Source: PFL25 sp046260155
Lineage (GTDB): Bacteria > Chloroflexota > Anaerolineae > Anaerolineales > UBA4823
Assembly (NCBI GenBank): GCA_046260155.1
Contig: JBJYXV010000045.1
Location: 1 to 64,000, forward strand
DNA: 64,000 bases
Direction: 5' to 3'
Part shown: piece by piece, positions 44,501 to 53,032 of the stretch
Layout of the letters: every line of letters begins with the position of its first letter
Position numbering within the stretch: the stretch's first letter is position 1
Notes under the pieces: generated by a model
The model's database searches: none
Told to the model about the DNA's origin: nothing
The model's input: the letters and a program-made list of their open reading frames with translations, nothing else
Position numbers and translations under genes: made by a program

Positions 44501-45441
44501 CGGGTTTAGCCATCGAAACCAAAAATTTAAGCCGTGAATTTGGCCTCATCAAGGCTTTGGAAAATCTTTCCATCCAGGTACCAGGTGGAAGTGTATTCGG
44601 TTTCTTAGGGCCAAATGGAGCTGGAAAAACCACCACTATCCGCTTGCTGCTGGGTTTACTGGAACCTACCGGCGGAAGTGCACAGGTGCTTGGCTATGAC
44701 ATCAAGGATAACCCTGATGAAATTCGAAGCAATTGTGGTGCTTTACTCGAGCATAGCGGGATATACGAGCGCCTGAGTGCTGAGAACAACCTAGAATTTT
44801 ATGGCAGGGTTTGGCAGATTCCTGCTCCAGAAAGGCGTGACCGCATTCGTGAGCTGCTCGATAACCTGAATTTGTGGGATCGAAGGAAGGAAGCGGTCAG
44901 CACGTGGAGCAGGGGGATGAAACAGAAATTGGCCATGGCGCGGGCGTTATTCCACCGTCCAAAATTACTCTTCCTCGATGAACCCACTGCAGGTCTTGAT
45001 CCAGCGTCAGCTGCCAGACTGCGGGACGATCTGGAAAAGCTTGTCGAGGTCGAAGGAGTAACAGTTTTCCTCAACACCCACAATCTGGCTGAGGCTGAAC
45101 GGCTCTGCCAGCAGATCGGGATCATCTCACGCGGTAAATTGGTCGGCCTGGGCTCCCCGGGCGACTTACGGGCAAAGGCTGGAAAACCACACCTGGAAAT
45201 CTCAGGAAGTAATTTTTCACCCCAGATGATCGCGGAACTGGAAGCTCGACCAGGAGTGATTTCGGTTGAGTTGCATAACAGCCGCCTGACGATACACCTG
45301 CAGGAGGCTGTTGAAACAGCACCTCTGGTCAGCATGCTGGTTTCTGCTGGTGGCCAGGTTGAGGAAGTGCTCAAGACCCAATCCAGCCTGGAAGAAGTCT
45401 TCTTAACTTTAATCAATGAGAACGAAGGTGCTGTGGAGTAG
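44497..45441 (+). CDS. ABC transporter ATP-binding protein
   Basis: The 314-residue ATPase has Walker A GPNGAGKTTTIR, signature STWSRGMKQKLAMARAL and Walker B LLFLDEPTAGLDP with a C-terminal domain after about residue 220. It looks like an ABC-2/daunorubicin- or NatA-type exporter ATPase. The permease follows with a 4-base gap after its stop. Confidence 0.94.
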   Translation: MTGLAIETKNLSREFGLIKALENLSIQVPGGSVFGFLGPNGAGKTTTIRLLLGLLEPTGGSAQVLGYDIKDNPDEIRSNCGALLEHSGIYERLSAENNLEFYGRVWQIPAPERRDRIRELLDNLNLWDRRKEAVSTWSRGMKQKLAMARALFHRPKLLFLDEPTAGLDPASAARLRDDLEKLVEVEGVTVFLNTHNLAEAERLCQQIGIISRGKLVGLGSPGDLRAKAGKPHLEISGSNFSPQMIAELEARPGVISVELHNSRLTIHLQEAVETAPLVSMLVSAGGQVEEVLKTQSSLEEVFLTLINENEGAVE

Positions 45442-45445
45442 TGTG

Positions 45446-46186
45446 ATGCTTGCAGATATATCAACCATTATTTGGAAAGAATCCCGGGAATTATTCATTC
45501 AACGTCCCGGTTTTCGCGGGGGTTGGATGGGTCTGCTGATCATTGTCGGTGTTTTCGGTATCTTATTTCCGTACCAATCCGGAATCGAATGGCTCTCTGC
45601 ACCAACGACGGTCTTAATGTGGGCCTGGTTGCCTTTCATCCTGGTAAATGGCGTGGTTGCAGACTCCTTTGCCGGTGAACGTGAGCGGCACACCCTGGAG
45701 ACCCTGTTAGCTTCTCGCCTTTCTGACAGGTCGATCCTGATCGGGAAAATCTGTTCAGCTATCGCTTACGGGTGGGGAATTGCATTAATCGGTATGATCG
45801 TTGGTTTGGTGACCATTAATGTCTCTAATTGGGCTGGAAAAATTCTTTTCTTTCCACCATTTATCGGGGTGACCATGCTGTCTTCTTCTTTTCTTATCGC
45901 CTGGTTAGCCGCGGATTTGGGGATCATTGTCTCCCTGAAGGCTGACTCGGTCCGCCAGGCCCAGCAAACGCTTAGCGTTGCATTCCTGCTCTTCTTTATT
46001 CCATTGCTGCTCCTGCCGGTGCTACCAGATAATCTGCGCATCTCACTTCAGAATGCGCTGGGTAATCTTGACTTTCAGTCCGTGATCGTTGCCTTGACAC
46101 TAATTCTCCTGGTATTCGATATTGGACTGTTGGTAGTTGCTTTTCGCCGCTTCATACGACCTCGTCTGGTGCTCACTGAACAATAA
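45446..46186 (+). CDS. ABC-2-type permease
   Basis: The partner permease of the ATPase upstream, 246 residues with six hydrophobic segments. It carries the cytoplasmic-loop motif GERERHTLETLLASRLS, close to the ABC-2 'FAGERERGTLE' pattern, so it exports something such as a drug, ion or lipid. GGAG lies about eight bases before the ATG at 45446. Confidence 0.9.
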   Translation: MLADISTIIWKESRELFIQRPGFRGGWMGLLIIVGVFGILFPYQSGIEWLSAPTTVLMWAWLPFILVNGVVADSFAGERERHTLETLLASRLSDRSILIGKICSAIAYGWGIALIGMIVGLVTINVSNWAGKILFFPPFIGVTMLSSSFLIAWLAADLGIIVSLKADSVRQAQQTLSVAFLLFFIPLLLLPVLPDNLRISLQNALGNLDFQSVIVALTLILLVFDIGLLVVAFRRFIRPRLVLTEQ

Positions 46187-46642
46187 CGATGTTATTACGC
46201 CAGGCTTCCCATCAAACAATCGATGAGTGATCATTCATCTCGCTGCGGCTTGATATTTACCCGGTTGTCCAGCGGTAGCTGTAATCAGGACCTGTTCCAG
46301 GACTGCCAATGCCCGCTTGAAGCCACCCTCAATCAACAAAATGAACACCTAAGTAGAGGGATAATTTTGGTGTGGCTGGACACCCCGGGCAGGAGGACGA
46401 AGCCGCTTAACTCTCGGATATGCCAATTTCTGGTGACATACGTTCGATAGATTATTAAATTGAAAAGGTCTTTTGATGATTAATTCCTTTATTACAGCTG
46501 CCCCGTAAACAGGGAGCATCGATAACCAATGTTCCCGGTGAAGACATGCCCTCAACTTGGCCACCAGCAGCTCTTTGAAAACAAGAATTATGGATTGGAT
46601 TGATCGCCGGTTAGATTCCAGATTGGTTGCCATGAGTATATC
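46187..46642. other. Intergenic stretch without a supported gene
   Basis: About 450 bases downstream of the ABC permease. A minus-strand open frame (46349-46690, 113 codons) has no ribosome binding site and no protein-like pattern. I saw no tRNA, terminator or repeat in it. Confidence 0.4.
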
Positions 46643-46671
46643 TTGACCATTTGAAGCATCTGGAGTATAGT
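46643..46671 (+). promoter_or_regulatory. Predicted promoter of the phasin gene
   Basis: TTGACC (46643-46648), a 17-base spacer, TATAGT (46666-46671). Transcription would start around 46678, inside the palindrome at 46675-46689. Confidence 0.7.
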
Positions 46672-46674
46672 TAA

Positions 46675-46689
46675 TGACGCATTGCGTCA
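46675..46689. promoter_or_regulatory. Palindromic operator candidate over the phasin start site
   Basis: TGACGCA-T-TGCGTCA is a perfect 7-1-7 inverted repeat. It lies four bases after the -10 box and covers the predicted transcription start, so a repressor here would block the phasin promoter. Confidence 0.6.
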
Positions 46690-46717
46690 AATTTCGATAG
46701 TTTCAGGAGGTTAACCG

Positions 46718-47101
46718 ATGGCAGCCGAAAAAGAATCAAAAACAGTCGAAGTAAGTGAAGAACAATTAGAGGTCGAGGAAGCCTCAATCCTGGAAAGTCT
46801 TCGCCGGGTGCTGCTTGCCAGCATTGGCGCAATCGCCTTGACCGTTGACGAGATTGGCGATTTGGTTGACAAGTTAGTCGAGCGTGGTGAAATTGCAGAA
46901 CAAGAAGGTAAAAAACTGGTCACCGAAATTAAGGAAAAGCGTAAGAAGACAACTGATCAGGCAGAGGATACTGCTTCGACCCGCATGCGTGAGGTGATGG
47001 ACCGCATGGATATCCCCACCAAGTCCGATATCGATGCATTAAGCGCAAAGATTACTACCTTATCCAAGAAAGTAGACGAGCTCAAGAAGGCTCAGAGCTG
47101 A
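46718..47101 (+). CDS. Phasin family / polyhydroxyalkanoate granule-associated protein
   Basis: The 127-residue protein has a hydrophobic helix region and a charged helical part. Family features: DEIGDLVDKLVERGEIAEQE followed by KKLVTEIKEKRKK and, at the end, PTKSDIDALSAKITTLSKKVDEL, with coiled-coil character. Phasins coat PHA granules; no PHA synthase lies in the window, and members also occur in PHA-free organisms. AGGAGG precedes the ATG. It starts from a promoter with a palindrome over the start site. Confidence 0.88.
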   Translation: MAAEKESKTVEVSEEQLEVEEASILESLRRVLLASIGAIALTVDEIGDLVDKLVERGEIAEQEGKKLVTEIKEKRKKTTDQAEDTASTRMREVMDRMDIPTKSDIDALSAKITTLSKKVDELKKAQS

Positions 47102-47128
47102 TTCTTTTTCTTGATTTAATGAATTAAG

Positions 47129-47162
47129 CACCAGGAAAACACGAATGGTTTTCCTGGTGTTT
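47129..47162. terminator. Terminator-like hairpin between phasin and ABC1 kinase
   Basis: A perfect 12-bp stem (47129-47140 with 47148-47159), 7-nt loop, then only three T. It lies between convergent genes. Confidence 0.65.
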
Positions 47163-47189
47163 GTTGATTAAGATGGGATGAATACCTGT

Positions 47190-48863
47190 TTATTTCAAAT
47201 GATCTGAACGGAACACGGACCAGGCTAATCTAATCGCCAGGAAGAATAAAACAAAGGAACCCGCCATGATCACCCATGTCACCAATCCCCAGGGCCAGGA
47301 ATAATCTAGACGTGGAATGAGCAGTGCCAGTGCAACCAGCAATGCAGCTACGAGAACACTGAAAATGACGCGGTTTATTATGCGGTCAATCCTGTTGATC
47401 GTTGGTTCAAGCTGTGGTAGTTCAGCCTGGACAGTCAGCTGGCCTCGCTCAACCTGGTCCAGGATGCGTGTGGTCTTTCGTGGCAGGATGGTAACAAAAT
47501 CTTTCCAATCCATCGCCATCCGGATCACATCTGGTCCCCATGCAGAAGGTAGCCACATGCGGCGGAACAACTTCCCAATGTATGGTTGGGCAGCTTCGAA
47601 GATATCGAAATCCGGGTCTAATCTCAAGCCAACACCCTGCATCATGACCACGGTTTTCATCAGCAGGTAATAATCAGTGGGGATATGAAGTTTATATTCG
47701 TATAATATCGGTTGGATATCTTTGGATATCTCCTGGGCATCAATTTCATATATGGGCAGGCCATAATACCTGGTCAGGATGCGCTTCAGGTCACGTTCCA
47801 ATCCAGCCCGGTCAACCCGGTAATCAGCGACACCCATCCGCTGGAGCTGGTCTACAATCGCCTCCGAATCCAGCTGGACTGCTGCAATGAATAAGCGCGC
47901 CAGGTTTGCCCGGTCCTTGTCGTCTAACCTACCAACGGTGCCAAAATCAAGCACTCCAATAACCTCGCCGGGTAAAATCAGCAAATTTCCCGGATGCGGA
48001 TCAGCATGGAAAAAACCATCAATCAGAACTTCCTTAAGCGCAAAGTCAGCTGCGTAGCCAGATAGACGTTGTGGACTGTATCCGGCAGCTTTGATCGCCT
48101 CCAAATTATCGATCTTTATCCCCTGTAAGCGCTCCATCACCAGCAATCGCTTGGTGGAGTACTCCCAGTAAATTTTGGGGACATACAGGTGGGTTTCGTC
48201 TTCAAAATTTTTTCGAAAGCGGTCTGCATTCCAGGCCTCCCGCCTGAAATCCATCTCGGTGCGGAGAGCCGATGCAAATTCTTCTGCCAGGTCACCGACT
48301 TCATATCTTGAAGCGGTAGCGATGCGCTGTTCGGCTGTGTGCGCCAGGTCGTAAATAATGTCCAGGTCTAAATTAACTGTCTTTTCAATATTCGGTCTCT
48401 GGATCTTTACTACTACCTCTTGACCACCAACCAGCTGGGCAACATGAACCTGTGCCAGCGAAGCAGAAGCGATGGGAATTGGATCAACCTGTGCAAACAA
48501 ATCCTCTATTGGGGCACCCAGCTCAGTCTCAACGACTTCTCGCGCTTCGTCCCAGGAAACCGGTGGTACTTCATCCTGGAGATAGCTCAATTCCTCTAGG
48601 TAATCAGGGGGCATGATATCAGAACGTGTGCTTAAGATCTGCCCGAACTTGATGAAAGTAGGTCCCAGGTCCTCCAATGCTCTCCGTAGGCGGCGCGCAT
48701 TCGTCTGTTCATCCCCGGGAGCAATCTGGCGCCGCCGCCATCTGCGAGGGATATTAAATCGATCGCTTATTCCCATCTGTGCCAAAATGGCGCCAAATCC
48801 ATAGTCGGCTAAGATTTCAACGATCCGGCGGTAGCGGCGCAGGTAACGTGGTCTAATTAACAT
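47190..48863 (-). CDS. ABC1/UbiB-family protein kinase-like protein
   Basis: Atypical kinase family of 557 residues (AarF/UbiB), in others linked to quinone or lipid metabolism. Motifs: FIKFGQILSTR (the KxGQ motif), VVVKIQRPN, EMDFRREAWNADRF, FHADPHPGN and GVLDFGTVGRL. Two transmembrane helices lie at the C-terminal end. The ATG has no clear binding site. It lies between the phasin and PhaR-like genes, on the opposite strand. Confidence 0.93.
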   Translation of the reverse strand: MLIRPRYLRRYRRIVEILADYGFGAILAQMGISDRFNIPRRWRRRQIAPGDEQTNARRLRRALEDLGPTFIKFGQILSTRSDIMPPDYLEELSYLQDEVPPVSWDEAREVVETELGAPIEDLFAQVDPIPIASASLAQVHVAQLVGGQEVVVKIQRPNIEKTVNLDLDIIYDLAHTAEQRIATASRYEVGDLAEEFASALRTEMDFRREAWNADRFRKNFEDETHLYVPKIYWEYSTKRLLVMERLQGIKIDNLEAIKAAGYSPQRLSGYAADFALKEVLIDGFFHADPHPGNLLILPGEVIGVLDFGTVGRLDDKDRANLARLFIAAVQLDSEAIVDQLQRMGVADYRVDRAGLERDLKRILTRYYGLPIYEIDAQEISKDIQPILYEYKLHIPTDYYLLMKTVVMMQGVGLRLDPDFDIFEAAQPYIGKLFRRMWLPSAWGPDVIRMAMDWKDFVTILPRKTTRILDQVERGQLTVQAELPQLEPTINRIDRIINRVIFSVLVAALLVALALLIPRLDYSWPWGLVTWVIMAGSFVLFFLAIRLAWSVFRSDHLK

Positions 48864-49078
48864 TGGGGAGTTTAATAATCATGCAGTAAATTATTTTCTC
48901 ACAAACATTAGGAGGAATTGGTATTTCCTATGCTTGTCCAAGTCAAACAAATCGATTTTATCACAGTAAACTTATATCTCCTCTATACAAGAAATGATCC
49001 TGCGTTCAGGAGTAAATCTCCTCAAGAACTCATACTGATGCTTTATAATCATTTATTCAAGTTGAAATCAGAGATACC

Positions 49079-49633
49079 ATGCAGATGCTGACGATTAAAC
49101 GCTATCCGAACAGGAAATTTTATGATACCGAGCAGAAACGGTATATCACGCTGGAGGATATCAGCGAACAGATCCGCCTTGGACGCGAGGTCCATGTTGT
49201 CGATCAAAATTCAGGAGAGGATATCACCTCGATTGTCCTGACCCAGATTATTTTTGAACAAGAGAAGAAAAATTCGGGTTTTGTACCACGCGCCATACTT
49301 ACCGGTTTGGTCCAGGCAGGTGGTTATACCATGGGGCGCATGCGCAGCGCGCTTGCCAACCCCCTCGAGCTGCTCAAACAAATTGATCTGGAGATCGAAA
49401 ACAGGATCGACCGCTTGATCAAGCAGGGTGAATTGGCGGAAGACGAAGCTCGCCGCTGGCGGGACAAGCTGCTTTCTGATCAGGAGGATAGTAATCCAGT
49501 ATCTGGCGTGGATGAAGAAGAAATCCAGCGCCTTTTAGACGAAAGAGGTGTTCCAACCAGATCGGAAATTGAATCATTAACCGCGCAGATTGATCTCCTG
49601 ACGAAAAAACTGGAAACACTAGACGAGCAGTAA
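49079..49633 (+). CDS. phaR: PhaR-type PHA regulator with phasin-like C-terminus
   Basis: Residues 1-70 are the PHB/PHA-accumulation regulator DNA-binding domain: TIKRYPNRKFYDTEQKRYIT and then LEDISEQIRLGREVHVVD. In other bacteria PhaR represses phasin genes and also binds PHA. The rest is like the phasin upstream: RIDRLIKQGELAEDEARRW, then PTRSEIESLTAQIDLLTKKL. PhaR and phasin parts therefore share one chain. A -10-like TATAAT lies about 35 bases before the ATG. An ECF sigma gene follows after 38 bases. Confidence 0.9.
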   Translation: MQMLTIKRYPNRKFYDTEQKRYITLEDISEQIRLGREVHVVDQNSGEDITSIVLTQIIFEQEKKNSGFVPRAILTGLVQAGGYTMGRMRSALANPLELLKQIDLEIENRIDRLIKQGELAEDEARRWRDKLLSDQEDSNPVSGVDEEEIQRLLDERGVPTRSEIESLTAQIDLLTKKLETLDEQ

Positions 49634-49671
49634 AACCTTGAAAAGTAACCTTTTACAGTTAAAGACATCTA

Positions 49672-50271
49672 ATGATTAAGGATCAAGATCAAAAAATCGT
49701 TTCCCTGGATGCACTACGTGAAGGCGACCGGCCGGAGTTTGCCAAGCTTGTTGAGGAATACTCACCGATGATATATCGTCTGGGGTTAAAAATGCTCAAC
49801 AATCCCCAGGATGCAGAAGACATCCTCCAGGAGACCTTCATCAAGGCGTATAAGCACATTGGAAAATTTGACGGACGTTCAAGTATTTCTACATGGCTAT
49901 ACCGTATCGCCACCAATGAAGCCTTGATGTCACTGCGTAAAAAGCGCCCGGATATGATCTCTTTTGATGTACCCTCCATCAACGAGAGTGAACCTCAAGA
50001 ACCAATGCAGATCGTGGATTGGTGCTGCCTCCCCGAAGAAGAATTTTTGTCCTCCGAAGGTCGACTGCGGTTAGATGAAGCTGCTGAGAGACTCCCTGAA
50101 AGCTTGCGGATAGTATTTGTGCTGCGCGATATTGAAGGCTTATCCACCCGGGAAACAGCAGACGTTCTTGACATCAGTGAAATGGCTGTCAAAACTCGTC
50201 TCTCTCGGGCTCGATTGAGACTCCGGGAAGACCTTTCGACATATTTTGGAAAGCTTGTAGAAAAGGGATAA
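49672..50271 (+). CDS. ECF-type RNA polymerase sigma factor
   Basis: A 199-residue sigma70-family factor. Region 2: EFAKLVEEYSPMIYRLGLKM, then NPQDAEDILQETFIKAYKHI and WLYRIATNEALMSLRK. Region 4: LPESLRIVFVLRDIEGLSTRE, then DVLDISEMAVKTRLSRARLR. There is no region 3 or 1.1, so it is an ECF factor. The zinc anti-sigma gene begins three bases downstream. Target genes are not visible, but a thiol-redox role is suggested by the neighbours. Confidence 0.94.
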   Translation: MIKDQDQKIVSLDALREGDRPEFAKLVEEYSPMIYRLGLKMLNNPQDAEDILQETFIKAYKHIGKFDGRSSISTWLYRIATNEALMSLRKKRPDMISFDVPSINESEPQEPMQIVDWCCLPEEEFLSSEGRLRLDEAAERLPESLRIVFVLRDIEGLSTRETADVLDISEMAVKTRLSRARLRLREDLSTYFGKLVEKG

Positions 50272-50274
50272 AGA

Positions 50275-50526
50275 ATGCACAAGCATGAAGACTGCCGAAA
50301 ATTATTAGATTCGCTCTCCGGCTACCATGATGGAGAAATCCCGCAAGAATTATGCGACGAGATCGAACAGCACATGAAGGATTGTGATAATTGCCGTATA
50401 GTTGTGGACACTTTAGGCAAAACAATTTCCCTGTACCAAACAACCTCTGAAGAAATCACTGTCCCCGATGACGTCCGCCAGAGACTTTTCCATCGTCTGG
50501 ATTTGGACGAATTCCTGAATTTGTAA
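50275..50526 (+). CDS. Zinc-binding anti-sigma factor (ZAS, RsrA-like)
   Basis: The 83-residue soluble protein carries a ZAS motif: H33-x3-C37-x2-C40, with an N-terminal Cys7 spaced 26 residues before the His. That matches the spacing of the RsrA zinc ligands (Cys11, His37, Cys41, Cys44). No transmembrane helix follows, as in RsrA. It starts three bases after the ECF sigma gene, so it is the likely cognate anti-sigma. An extra Cys27 is also present. Confidence 0.88.
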   Translation: MHKHEDCRKLLDSLSGYHDGEIPQELCDEIEQHMKDCDNCRIVVDTLGKTISLYQTTSEEITVPDDVRQRLFHRLDLDEFLNL

Positions 50527-50557
50527 CCATCTCCCTATTCCTGCATCTAAGCAATTG

Positions 50558-50770
50558 ATGAATAGCATCAGGACAAACCCTGCAGACCTGCCATTTGCTG
50601 TGTTGAACGACAATCGCGATCCCTTGTATGTAGAGCACAAAGGGACTTCAGCTGATCTCAAGTCAGGTGATCCATGTCCCAATTGCCGCTCCGGCAAAGT
50701 TGAATACAATGGGATGCTCAATTTGGAATGCAGCAGTTGCGGGTATACAGTTGCGGGATGTTTTACCTGA
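50558..50770 (+). CDS. Small zinc-ribbon protein
   Basis: A 70-residue protein with a CPNC near residue 40 and CSSC near residue 59, the pattern of a small zinc ribbon. Function is unknown. It lies between the anti-sigma and a thioredoxin-fold gene and may be in the same redox operon. No strong ribosome binding site is seen; the ATG at 50558 is preferred to the TTG at 50555. Confidence 0.6.
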   Translation: MNSIRTNPADLPFAVLNDNRDPLYVEHKGTSADLKSGDPCPNCRSGKVEYNGMLNLECSSCGYTVAGCFT

Positions 50771-50831
50771 TAAAAATATGCAGATCCCTCGGGAAGGGAT
50801 CCTGGTAAACAAAAATAATTTAGGAGAAAAA

Positions 50832-51506
50832 TTGACAGTGGAAGCATTACTTAATGAAGATCTTAGGAACCAGGTAAAAGAGGCTTTTGCCCAATTAGAA
50901 CAACCCGTTGAGGTGATCTTCTTCGGACGGCAGGACGATTGTGATTACTGCGCTCAAACCTTGCAGCTGGTTGAAGAAGTCACCGCATTGTCAGATCAAT
51001 TGCATCTCAGCCGGTATGACGTGGAGAAGAATGCTGATCTGGCTGAGCAGTATAATGTTGATAAAGCACCTGGCTTGGTGATCGCCAGCCGGGAAGACGG
51101 AAAACTGGTTGATTATGGGGTTCGTTTTGCAGGAGTTCCTTCAGGTCATGAGTTTACATCCCTGATCCAGGACATCATCCTTGTTTCTGGACGCGATTCA
51201 AAATTGAGCCAGTCAACTCGTGATATGCTGACCAATCTCAAAGAACCGGTCTCACTGCAGGTATTCGTCACCCCAACCTGTCCTTACTGCCCCCAGGCAG
51301 TGATCCTCGCCCACCAAATGGCAATGGAAAGTGCCTGGGTACAGGCAGAAATGGTGGAAGCAATGGAATTCCCCGAGCTTTCCAACAGACATGGCGTAAG
51401 CGGCGTCCCGCAGACAACCATAAATGATGGTGCTGGAAAAGTAGTCGGGGCAGTTCCAGAACAGAATTTATTTGCAGAAATATTGCGCTCGATCAATGCC
51501 AATTAA
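50832..51506 (+). CDS. Tandem thioredoxin/glutaredoxin-fold protein (PDO-like)
   Basis: The 224-residue protein has two thioredoxin-fold halves, each with a CxxC: Cys37-Asp-Tyr-Cys40 and Cys150-Pro-Tyr-Cys153. This matches the protein disulfide oxidoreductase (PDO/GlnS-type glutaredoxin-like) family, which swaps thiols in the cytoplasm. The C-terminal part with GVSGVPQTTIND has the cis-Pro loop. I chose the TTG at 50832 since AGGAG lies five bases before and the product length fits; an ATG at 50778 is also in frame. Confidence 0.85.
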   Translation: MTVEALLNEDLRNQVKEAFAQLEQPVEVIFFGRQDDCDYCAQTLQLVEEVTALSDQLHLSRYDVEKNADLAEQYNVDKAPGLVIASREDGKLVDYGVRFAGVPSGHEFTSLIQDIILVSGRDSKLSQSTRDMLTNLKEPVSLQVFVTPTCPYCPQAVILAHQMAMESAWVQAEMVEAMEFPELSNRHGVSGVPQTTINDGAGKVVGAVPEQNLFAEILRSINAN

Positions 51507-52080
51507 AAAGCGTAAATCTGGCCAGGCAACCAAATACGGTATTCTGGCCATGGTCTTGGTTGGGGGCGGTTTAGTAGCAATAGGGATTGCTGCCTTGCTG
51601 CTGCTGCCGGGTAATGCCTCAACTGGTTCTGAAACCACGGTCGATGCCAACCGTCCCGCAAAAGTTAATTTCCCCGCTCCAGATCTCAACCTGCATGATC
51701 TCCACGGGCAGCCGGTATCGCTGGCTGATCATCTCGGTCAGGTGGTGCTGGTAAACAATTGGGCAACTTGGTGCCCTCCATGCCGCCAGGAAATGCCCAT
51801 CCTGGAGGCATACTTCCGAGATCACAACCACCAGGGTTTTATGATTGTGGCAATCGAGGCTGGAGACGCGGTTGAAACCGTGAGTGAATTTATCAGTCAA
51901 CACGAGATGTCATTTCCAGTTTGGGTTGATCCCAGCAGCTCCGCACTGAATAAATTTCGCAATAATTACCTGCCCAGCTCGTACCTGATCAACGAAGATG
52001 GTCAGGTGATCATGGTGTGGAGCGGAGCGGTCACCCGCGCCTCCCTGGAGCAAAACATTACCCCACTATTATTGGAGTGA
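51496..52080 (+). CDS. TlpA/ResA-like membrane-anchored thioredoxin
   Basis: The 194-residue protein has one N-terminal helix (about residues 13-35) and an extracytoplasmic thioredoxin fold of the redoxin/TlpA type. Active site WCPPC with Cys93 and Cys96; LGQVVLVNNWATWCPPC and GQVIMVWSG are typical. It reduces disulfides outside the cytoplasm. The ATG at 51496 lies inside the end of the upstream gene, so the two are translationally coupled. Confidence 0.92.
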   Translation: MPIKKRKSGQATKYGILAMVLVGGGLVAIGIAALLLLPGNASTGSETTVDANRPAKVNFPAPDLNLHDLHGQPVSLADHLGQVVLVNNWATWCPPCRQEMPILEAYFRDHNHQGFMIVAIEAGDAVETVSEFISQHEMSFPVWVDPSSSALNKFRNNYLPSSYLINEDGQVIMVWSGAVTRASLEQNITPLLLE

Positions 52081-52082
52081 GC

Positions 52083-52556
52083 ATGAATGCCAATGTCGTC
52101 TGGCAAGAAGGATTGAAATTTAACGGGACAGCTGACTCTGGTTTCACTGTCCCGTTAGATTCGGGTTTTCTCTCAGGAGGAGAAAGCGAAGGTTTCAAAC
52201 CAATGGAGCTCATCGCCACGGGCTTGGCCGGCTGCACTGCCATGGACACGATCTCCATCCTGCAGAAAAAACGCCAGGAAATCACAGCGTTTGAAGTCAA
52301 TGTTGACGCCGAACAGGCCAAGCAGCACCCCCACGTATTCACACATATCAGGATTGAGTACTTGATTACGGGTCATGCGGTTGATGAAAAAGCCGTTTTA
52401 CGCGCCATCCAGCTCTCTGCGGAACGCTACTGCCCTGCTCAAGGTATGCTTTCACAGGTTGTCCCAATGAAGCTTGAATACCAGATCTTCGAAGACCATG
52501 GTGATCTCGAGCGCGAATTAATCACAATTGGAGCATACACAAGAGAAGAGATTTAA
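52083..52556 (+). CDS. OsmC-family peroxiredoxin-like protein
   Basis: OsmC/Ohr-type proteins reduce organic hydroperoxides with two Cys. The 157-residue protein starts MNANVVWQEGLKFNG and has the Cys-containing LAGCTAMDTISILQKKRQ and RYCPAQGMLS. The gene is separated from the TlpA-like stop by two bases and has GGAG before the ATG. It is the last gene of a stress/thiol run that begins with the ECF sigma factor. Confidence 0.92.
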   Translation: MNANVVWQEGLKFNGTADSGFTVPLDSGFLSGGESEGFKPMELIATGLAGCTAMDTISILQKKRQEITAFEVNVDAEQAKQHPHVFTHIRIEYLITGHAVDEKAVLRAIQLSAERYCPAQGMLSQVVPMKLEYQIFEDHGDLERELITIGAYTREEI

Positions 52557-53032
52557 TTTCAGCTCGCAGGGGGTTATTTTGATCATGCTATAATCAGCCT
52601 AAATCGATTTATTTCGCGTCCCGCCCAATTCAACAACATTAAACCGAACAGAGCAGCTGAACTATCTTGACCACCGGTCTTTCACAGGTCTAATCTTGGT
52701 CGGCTCTCTATCCTCCTTCTTGAAATGATTGACCAGCGGCTTGAGAGAAATAAAATATTCACATACAATAATTAAACCAACAACCTGAGAACCTTTGAAC
52801 TCCATCACCCAATCTAGAATAATAGTGGCAATCCTGTTAGCTCTCCGGCCTGGTATTTCTCGTGTGCAATCACATTTTGATGCACCTCCTGAGCTGAAAA
52901 CCGCAGCATATTCACGAATTATGGAATCAGGAACACGACTTGAAATCTGGCTCCTGCAATTTTGCCAAGTTTCAATAAATGTTTCTTTACCCTAAACCCA
53001 AAGTTTACAATTTAATCGAAGGGAGTGATCGC
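52557..53032. other. Intergenic region with a promoter, no supported gene
   Basis: Nearly 480 bases. It contains a good promoter (52741-52769). One small open frame (52795-52995) starts with TTG, has no ribosome binding site and is not protein-like. No tRNA or terminator was seen. Confidence 0.45.
52741..52769 (+). promoter_or_regulatory. Predicted promoter upstream of the membrane protein at 53033
   Basis: TTGAGA (52741-52746), a 17-base spacer, TACAAT (52764-52769). It would give a long leader of about 257 bases. Confidence 0.55.

Noticed and set aside
44799..45464. 221-codon frame opposite the ABC ATPase
   Set aside because: Antisense to clear Walker motifs; composition typical of a shadow frame.
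46187..46642. tRNA-like or terminator structure in the gap
   Set aside because: I looked for cloverleaf pairing, a GTTC-type T-loop and T-tailed hairpins and found none that hold.
46349..46690. 113-codon minus-strand frame in the gap before the phasin gene
   Set aside because: No ribosome binding site, no domain pattern, and it overlaps the phasin promoter and palindrome.
50667..50831. Upstream part of the tandem thioredoxin frame, overlapping the zinc-ribbon gene
   Set aside because: It is the zinc-ribbon gene read in another frame; the TTG at 50832 with AGGAG gives the right length.
52795..52995. 66-codon frame downstream of the promoter at 52741
   Set aside because: Starts with TTG without a binding site and ends just before the leader of the next gene; looks like random sequence.
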